Shown here: in pieces, positions 58,101-64,000 of the stretch
Layout of the letters: every line of letters starts with the position of its first letter
Numbering within the stretch: the first letter of the stretch is position 1
NCBI GenBank assembly: GCA_910574455.1
Contig: CAJSYZ010000008.1
Location: 2,482,707 to 2,546,706 of the forward strand
Reading direction: 5' to 3'
DNA: 64,000 bases
Source of the DNA: Trichaptum fuscoviolaceum
Lineage: Eukaryota > Basidiomycota > Agaricomycetes > Hymenochaetales > Trichaptaceae
Program-made: the position numbers and the translations under genes
Notes under the pieces: model-generated
Seen by the model: the letters and a program-made list of their open reading frames with translations, nothing else
Database searches by the model: none
What the model was told of the DNA's origin: nothing

Positions 58101-58436
58101 CCGGGGCTGCTAAAGGGAAAAATTACTGCGAACACCTTTCTCATCAATGGTGACTCCCCCGCCTCTACCTCCTTCTTCAGCGCGCTAAGCGTCTGAACGA
58201 CATCGCATTTCTGCAGCTCGGTGTCCTACACACAGACCCAGGCATTAGCATACTATATAAAAGTGCAAACCATTCACGAAGCAGCTTCTTGTGCCATGCG
58301 CACGTGATGCCATGCTCGTGTTTCGTACCCGTATGGTGACATCGAGCAGGGACCTTTCGTCCTTGGTTGCTACTCCATAACATACGCAGATAAGAAGAAG
58401 GAGAAACAGCCAAGGTTTTGAAAGGAACGACAACAT
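55173..58436 (-). CDS. ZIP-family zinc transporter (ZIP7/Yke4-like)
   Basis: About a dozen short exons. The signal peptide is MLSFLSKPWLFLLLLICVCY. Next exons give DTELQKCDVVQTLSALKKEV, VFAVIFPFSSPGWNA, TGFLGMVLIEDRVPNFILA, DVFLHLVPHSFM (the family HxxPH) and HFVMVEEKRN. The His-rich loop GEVGHSHSHS follows. The metal-site helices contain LACFAHEIPHEIADYSIL (HEIPHExxD signature of the LZT subfamily). Then come FMGIAIHSLAAADGHSG, VQYADLVIPFVAGGFLYIG, AVAVLPTLLQ and a last helix SAMAFGVLCMFLVAY. In yeast and animals ZIP7/Yke4 moves zinc out of the ER or secretory pathway. The C-terminal end is uncertain: homologues end near FLVAW, while the open frame continues about 75 residues to 55173, so the true stop may lie earlier after another splice. 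Confidence 0.87.
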
Positions 58437-59025
58437 AAGGTGGGTGAAGAAGTGTTAAACTCGCCTGTGTCGTGAACGGCCAAATAAAAGTCTTCGGCGA
58501 TCAATCAGGAACATATTACATAACCTGAAGGGCCTCGATTGTGCCACAGGCAATTACTTTCAAACCAGGTTCGGGAATCGGTATTCAGGTTTATGCCTCA
58601 AAGAAGCTGAACGCATCATCCTGAAGGGCTACACACGCATACATAGGATGAGTATATATTATAATAGCATCTACAATTTATTGAAGACAATATTCCGAGA
58701 TATTCCAATGAGATACATATGAATAATAACCTGAGTACGGCTAGCTAAAGTAGCAGGAACTTCAAGGCATTGCTCAAGCATCACCACAAGTACTATGATA
58801 TACATACAGTACTTTATGAAAGCGCCAATAGATGGCGATAAACAACTAAAAGCTGTCCTTAAGGTGCATATGCGAACCTGTATTGCACTCGCCCATAGAA
58901 AGCACAATCGTCTTGGGAGAAACACCACTCTTATGTCTCAGAATTTATCACATAATAGCGATACTTGAGATACGGAACGCGACAAAACACCGAAGGACTC
59001 GAGACTGACAGCAAGAGCCTGAGAT

Positions 59026-59039
59026 GCGTGACGTCACGC
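59026..59039. promoter_or_regulatory. CRE-type palindrome (bZIP site)
   Basis: GCGTGACGTCACGC is a perfect 14-base palindrome centred on TGACGTCA, the ATF/CREB-type site. It lies about 590 nt upstream of the ZIP gene start and 740 nt upstream of the right-copy gene, so either could be the target. Occurrence is seen; factor binding is inferred. Confidence 0.4.
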
Positions 59040-59602
59040 GAGAGGATTTGCCTTGATCGACGTCGCGTGGGATAAACTTTATTCCCGAAATTGCCAAATG
59101 GAACTTGAAGCAATAACCAACCACACAACTCTTCTCTACACACCATAACCATCATGATATCAGAACGTAGATTTCTGGCCGAACAACGAGCCACACCCAA
59201 CTCTGTCTCTGCAGATGGCTACTCTTGACATTTACGAAGAGGAAATATGCAACCGTGAAACCCTGCCACTGACCGACCAACGCAAGTGCAGAATAGATTC
59301 CAGAACCAGCTTGCCAGCCACTCTCCCGATGTCCTAGCTGAGCTTTTTGTCAGAACAGTGTGTAAACTACTATATAAGATCAATTCCTATCCATTGACAC
59401 ATTGCTACGAACTGTCAGAAAAAAACATTCCGCCGGGAATTGCAGACAGACAAACTCGTCACGACGAACAACAGCGTATACATCCGCGCCTCTCCGTGGG
59501 GGGCACACAAAGCTCCAAGACTGATGGTTGCTGGCCCATGTCAGCCCTCGTAGCTAGTCTAGACAGGTGCCTCGTAAAGCACCAGCCGCCTTGCTTCATG
59601 GC

Positions 59603-59609
59603 TTATAAA
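59603..59609 (+). promoter_or_regulatory. TATA box of right-copy gene
   Basis: ttataaa about 160 nt before the ATG at 59768, at the position corresponding to the left-copy TATA box. Confidence 0.45.
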
Positions 59610-59640
59610 CCTCGCACTCTCATCAAGAGCGTACCTCAGT

Positions 59641-62600
59641 CAAATCTCCTCCTTGACTTCCTTCCACTACCTACCCGCAGACATATCCTCCTCCCCTTCC
59701 ACTCCTTTCCCGATACACTCGTTCTACATCCCGCTCGTTACCTGTCATCCGACAACACATCCCCACTATGTCGCCCATTCTCCTCACCACGCCTACCTTC
59801 ATCATGTCACCGGACCTGCCCATCATGCCTACTTCATTCATGCCTTCGCCCACTACGCCTCTTGCTCCGGCACCCTCCGCCTCCGAGTATTACTCCAGAC
59901 CTCCGACCAACCATGCTGTGCTCATCCTCTTCATCTCCGTCGTCTCCGTCGTAGGCCTGTCCGCACTGCTCGTATGCGGCTGGCTCTACATCAAGTCACG
60001 CAAGACGGACGACATGGAGGCAGCATCGGATCACGGCAACAATGAGACCAAGGTCTGGGAGCCAGGCGAGGGCGTTCACGGCAAGACAGACAAGGCATCT
60101 GGCATAGACGCAGCTTCCGGTGACAAGGCGTTCGTGATTGGTGACTGCGCGACGTCGACAGCGACACTTCACAGCTTGGGGACGATGACACCAAGAACAC
60201 AGAACACCCGGAGAAGGATACTCCTGCGGACACGGAAACCGAAGACATGGACCACCCCGAGGCGCTCTTCAACCCGAAACACTTCAGCATCCTTGGGGGA
60301 TTCGACACCTCATTTACGATTATCGATGGCGACGATCACGATATTGCCTCGCTTTTCTCAGATGAGGACCGCGCTTCGATAGTCTCGTACATCTCAGACT
60401 CGAAGCGCTTGAGCAGTGCCAACTGGGCTGCCATCAAGCAGACCGTTGCCGATAGGACATCTTTTGTTCAGCATTCTTTTAGCAAGATCAAACAGGTGCA
60501 CGTTGCGGACGTCAGCCTCGAGACGCAGATAGTAATCGGATACACTGAGCCCAGCAAGATCGAAGCCGAAGACGAATCCCAGGCGAATGGGATGGCTAGT
60601 CTTCTCGCAGAAATCGACGCTGTTGGAGAGCTCTACTCGTCATCCGAGTCATCGTCCGATATGTCAGAGACGTCCGAATTAGCGAGTGCCAGAACTAGCT
60701 TGGTTGGGAAATCTGATATGGTACTTTCTTTCTTTCCTCCAACTTATTGCTTCGCCGCTCATGCTCTCTCAGGAAACCTCGCCGACGACACGCCCACCAG
60801 CTGTTTCCAGTTCACCGATTACTCCAGCCTCCGCCCACTTCGCCCATCGCTATTCAAGCGACTTCAGACTGTCGGCATCCTCGATGTCTGCACCATCTGA
60901 CACGAGTGATGAGTGCATGCCACTGCCGCTCATTCGGCCTTTGAACATCAAGAAGAAGAACCCTGTTTCCTCGACACCTGTTCCCGCTGTTCGTGCCGTC
61001 AGAACTGCAAGAGGACCAGCCGAATTAATGTTGTTCAAGTTCCCCGACCAGGCGAGCCTCTGCCAAGCAATTCTTGAGGACTCCCTGGTACGCCCTCATG
61101 ACGCCATCCCGGAGCACGACTCTGGCTCCCAGGACGACGGTAAGGGTGAGCGAATCGACGCTCAGTTCGAATTCATCACCGCTCCGACCTCTCCCGGAAC
61201 GCCATCTAGTTTTGACGGCAGCAGCTCTCGCTTGCCGTCTCTTACGGACGATTCTATGTCTTCCACTTCCTCGACGTACAGCTACGAGGAACGCGAGCGT
61301 GAAGCGATCGCGAATTGGTCGTCACTGTTGCACTCAAGGTCACACAGTAACGATTTTAATCCCTTCGACACCTTCTGCACGACACGCAGTACTCGAGCCG
61401 CTCTCAAGGGCAAGGGTCGCGCCACATGCCAGGACGCTCAGCCTATTCCTCATCGGCTCTCTCGATTCCCCAGGAGCGAGGGAGGATCCCGCAGACATAA
61501 CGACGTGTTCATTCGTCTTCGATGCTTTCATGGACTCGGTTAATGACGAAGGCGAATTCGTCAATAGACCCAGTACTTGCATCGAGGATAAACAGGGTGC
61601 TTTCACCATTACACCCCACGTTGTGTCCACTGAGCAATCCGACCATATCACCTCCGTCTCACTTCCGTAAGCACCTCTTTCTTATATTCTTGAATATTGT
61701 CTTACCCTTGCATGCAGTACTGTCGTCGAGGACCTTGGGGCCATTCACTTGGTCGCCAAACCCGACAATCATACCACTCCTGGTGCAGCTACCTCCGCAC
61801 CCGAGGCTGCGTCCATTGAGCACCCTCCTCTCTCAACCTTTCTCGACACCGCCGTGATTGCACCTCATTCTGACACTCGCTTGGACACGCTCTGCAACAA
61901 GTCGTCAGTCGAGGCCAGTGCAACTGGACATACGCTCACCGTGGTGCCTGGAACACAAAGGCTTCGTCCGCAACGGTAAGCTACTCCTTTCTCTGCTTCA
62001 ACGTCATTTATAACTTTATGTAGTGAACGAAGAATTCTCCAGTCAACAGAGGGGAACACTCACGCTACCGAGGGGAAAGTTGTCCCTAGTCCCACTCCAT
62101 TGAGTCGTCAGTTGCATTCCACTAGGCCATCGACACGCTCCAGAGCACAAAGTAATGCTGTCCAGCCTAAATCTCAACTGAGCACGACGCCCGTTACGCT
62201 CGACCTCTCTCCAAAATCGTGAGTATTCCCCTCCCACATTCCAATACGACAATCTAATCCTTGTTCGAACAGTAACGAGAAGAGGTCTGTTGCTGCAGTG
62301 AAGCACACCCGTCGCGCAGAGCAAGCAACTACTTGTCATGGAACAAGATTGGAACCACCCCGTCCTACGGTCTCAAGAGTCTCGAGTCTAGCAGCTAGTT
62401 CCGGATCAATCACCGCGGCACCCAGTCAATCGACCCCAAAATCCGCCTCTCGCACTCGCTCCCGGACAATTATTGCTCAAAGAGGGCCATCTGGCGTTGT
62501 AGAGCCTTGTCAACAGCAGGGTGGTGGACGCATCACCCATGCTGGAGGGATTGTCACGGCCAGGCAGTCCCTCACAAGCGACAGACCACGTCCAGGTCTG

Positions 62601-63490
62601 GAGCTGCAAGGTTTCATTAGGCGGATTGGGTCCAGGCCAGACTCAGTCTCGTCGGCGCCAGGGAATGCGATGGAGTCGCCCACTAAGCGCACAAGTTCTC
62701 GCGCTCATGATCCTAGCTCCAAGACTCCTCTCAAGACTGCAAGTGCATCTGGACAATCCACTCGCTCTGCTTCTCTGGTGTCTCCTAGTCCTTCTGGACA
62801 CTCTGCTCACTCTGCTGCTCTTCGTCGGAATCTCGGGGCCGCTCAAGTTACTGCTCGTGCTAAGACGCAACCAAGGTCGACTCCTGTTCTGAGTCGGTCA
62901 ACTTCTGTGCTTACTTCATCTCCTCCTTCTGCCAAGTCTACTACTCACTTGCAACTCAGAGCAAGTACTGCTCTGAGTCGGACTGCTTCTATGTCTGCTT
63001 CATCATCTCCTTCCAAGCCTGCTTCTCGTTCTACCCGCTCTACTATGCTCTCCTCTTCTCTTATTTCACCTCGTGCTAGTCGGCGCTCGAAAGACAAAGA
63101 GGTCCGCAAGCCATTGCATACAATCTCCGAGAACATGCCAGAAAACAGTGCTTCGACCTTTGAACGCGAGAAGGGAACTCGCTTCGTCATGGACGACCAG
63201 TCTTGTAGGGAGACACGGTCTTCGTACACTGACGCTGCAACATTTCCTTCCGACATTGGTACTGAACACTTAAACACGCGACACACTCGAATTGTTAATG
63301 GCGTGGGAGGCCGTTCGATGTCAAGACCAACTTCCATACGGCTCTGATTAGCTTCTGTGCCTCGCTTATTGGATAGGTCTTCTGGCGACTTTCTGCTTCG
63401 TTCGTGCTCCTTAATAATTTACGCCAAGGGTACTCTGGAAAACAACCCAATCCTCTTCTCCGCCCGCCGCTGATAAAGAATGTTTCGATC
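59641..63490 (+). repeat. Right arm of a 3.85-kb inverted repeat
   Basis: Near-identical to the reverse complement of 40185-44040. Substitutions are rare: in the last exon only a handful, such as two Thr-to-Ile and two Pro changes. Indels are a 2-nt duplication at 60147-60150, an extra G at 60-62 in 61480-61482, and a C at 61501 that the left copy lacks. Weaker homology continues to about 63785, and before the arm from about 59560. Confidence 0.95.
59768..63347 (+). pseudogene. Single-pass membrane protein, right copy, frameshifted
   Basis: Same five-exon layout as the left copy: 59768-60720, 60773-61666, 61718-61975, 62024-62218, 62273-63347. A GC duplication at 60147-60150 shifts the frame after residue about 127, and a stop follows at 60380-60382, so about 204 residues with the membrane segment would be made. 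An extra G in 61480-61482 restores the original frame, and from there to 63347 the sequence is open. The C at 61501, missing in the left copy, is the base needed for the full-length frame. So the downstream 550-plus codons remain open despite the upstream stop, which points to recent disruption or base-calling error rather than old decay. Confidence 0.78.
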
Positions 63491-64000
63491 TGCGGCACGG
63501 AACCTCTCATCCTCTCCCAACCGCCCGTTTTCCAACAGTCACTCGAGGTATTTCACTGGAACACACGACTTCTATCGCTGTCAAGTTTAAGTCTTCGTTG
63601 AGGACAACCGCTTCTTGGGGGAGAATCGGTCCCGACTTCGTTGTACTTTTATCCGTCAGCTGTATTTGATCGTATTTAGACTCCATTCTCTCTTATGTTA
63701 GGCTGTTCATTTATTGAAAATGATATGATATCGTAAAACTCGTTTGTCATAATGTGACATCGAATTTGTGCTTCCGAATAGTGAGTAAAACATCCCAGAA
63801 GCATAATAAGTGCGATCTGAAGCTTGAGTCTCGTGATTGTCTGCTTGTCCGTCACGCAGAAACATTTGGAAGTTCGATAGGGCAATGCGAGTCCCTACAG
63901 TAAGATAAGATGTCCGGGACATGATGCTACTATGTATCTAGTTGTCGTCATCAAGGTGGAATACATAGTTTCCCTGGGTAACACCGATGCGAAGGCTATT
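63491..64000. other. Diverged outer flank of right arm, no gene seen
   Basis: Homologous to the left-copy outer flank to about 63785 with many differences; the rest is unrelated and shows no gene. Confidence 0.55.

Larger units (their letters stand above)
58437..59640. other. Intergenic region before the right repeat arm
   Basis: About 1.2 kb between the ZIP start (minus) and the right arm. No supported gene. It holds a CRE-like palindrome at 59026-59039 and, from about 59560, sequence homologous but diverged from the left-copy promoter. Confidence 0.5.

Noticed and set aside
1..64000. CRISPR arrays, rRNA, tRNA, telomere repeats, intact transposons
   Set aside because: None seen by eye; the inverted repeat encodes a host-type spliced gene and no transposase or terminal-repeat structure, so it is not called a mobile element.

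Overview
The window is nuclear DNA of a filamentous basidiomycete, most likely an Agaricomycete. Genes are dense and cut by many short (about 45-65 nt) GT-AG introns. Gene content is fungal: homocitrate synthase of the aminoadipate lysine pathway, Bsd2, Swi1, a V-ATPase e subunit, Kre9-like GPI wall proteins, plus HEN1, Makorin-type and other conserved eukaryotic genes. I saw no rRNA, tRNA, CRISPR or intact transposon. The species cannot be named from the sequence.

Layout. 1-5 kb: the 3' part of a peroxisomal (SKL-ending) citrate synthase, a GPI-anchored Kre9/KNH-like secreted protein, and a protein joining a CBM5/12 chitin-binding module to DM9 repeats. 5.6-11 kb: an orphan membrane-like ORF, a VTT/TMEM41-like membrane protein (minus), and a nucleotidyltransferase-fold orphan. 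13.5-23 kb: the ARID subunit Swi1, a Yju2/CCDC130 splicing factor (minus) divergent from ribosomal protein uS10, and an orphan 7TM protein. 23-34 kb: an inositol polyphosphate 5-phosphatase (minus) whose conserved Trp codon reads TAG, two small secreted Ser/Thr-rich proteins, and an oligoribonuclease with a roughly 550-residue N-terminal extension (minus). 34-40 kb: homocitrate synthase, Dph4 (minus), and a Makorin-like CCCH/RING protein.

40-64 kb is the most unusual part. A 5-exon gene for a single-pass membrane protein occurs twice as a nearly identical, about 3.85 kb inverted repeat (40.2-44.0 kb and 59.6-63.5 kb). Both copies carry frameshifts, and the near-identity falls away sharply into diverged but still homologous flanks. 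This looks like gene conversion between old inverted paralogues. The arms enclose 15.5 kb with Bsd2 adaptor, HEN1 methyltransferase, V-ATPase subunit e, a bHLH factor, a diphosphoinositol polyphosphate Nudix hydrolase and a ZIP7/Yke4-type zinc transporter. Three of these six (Bsd2, V-ATPase e, ZIP) bear on metal and endomembrane homeostasis. The rest of the window reads as ordinary, unlinked housekeeping genes.
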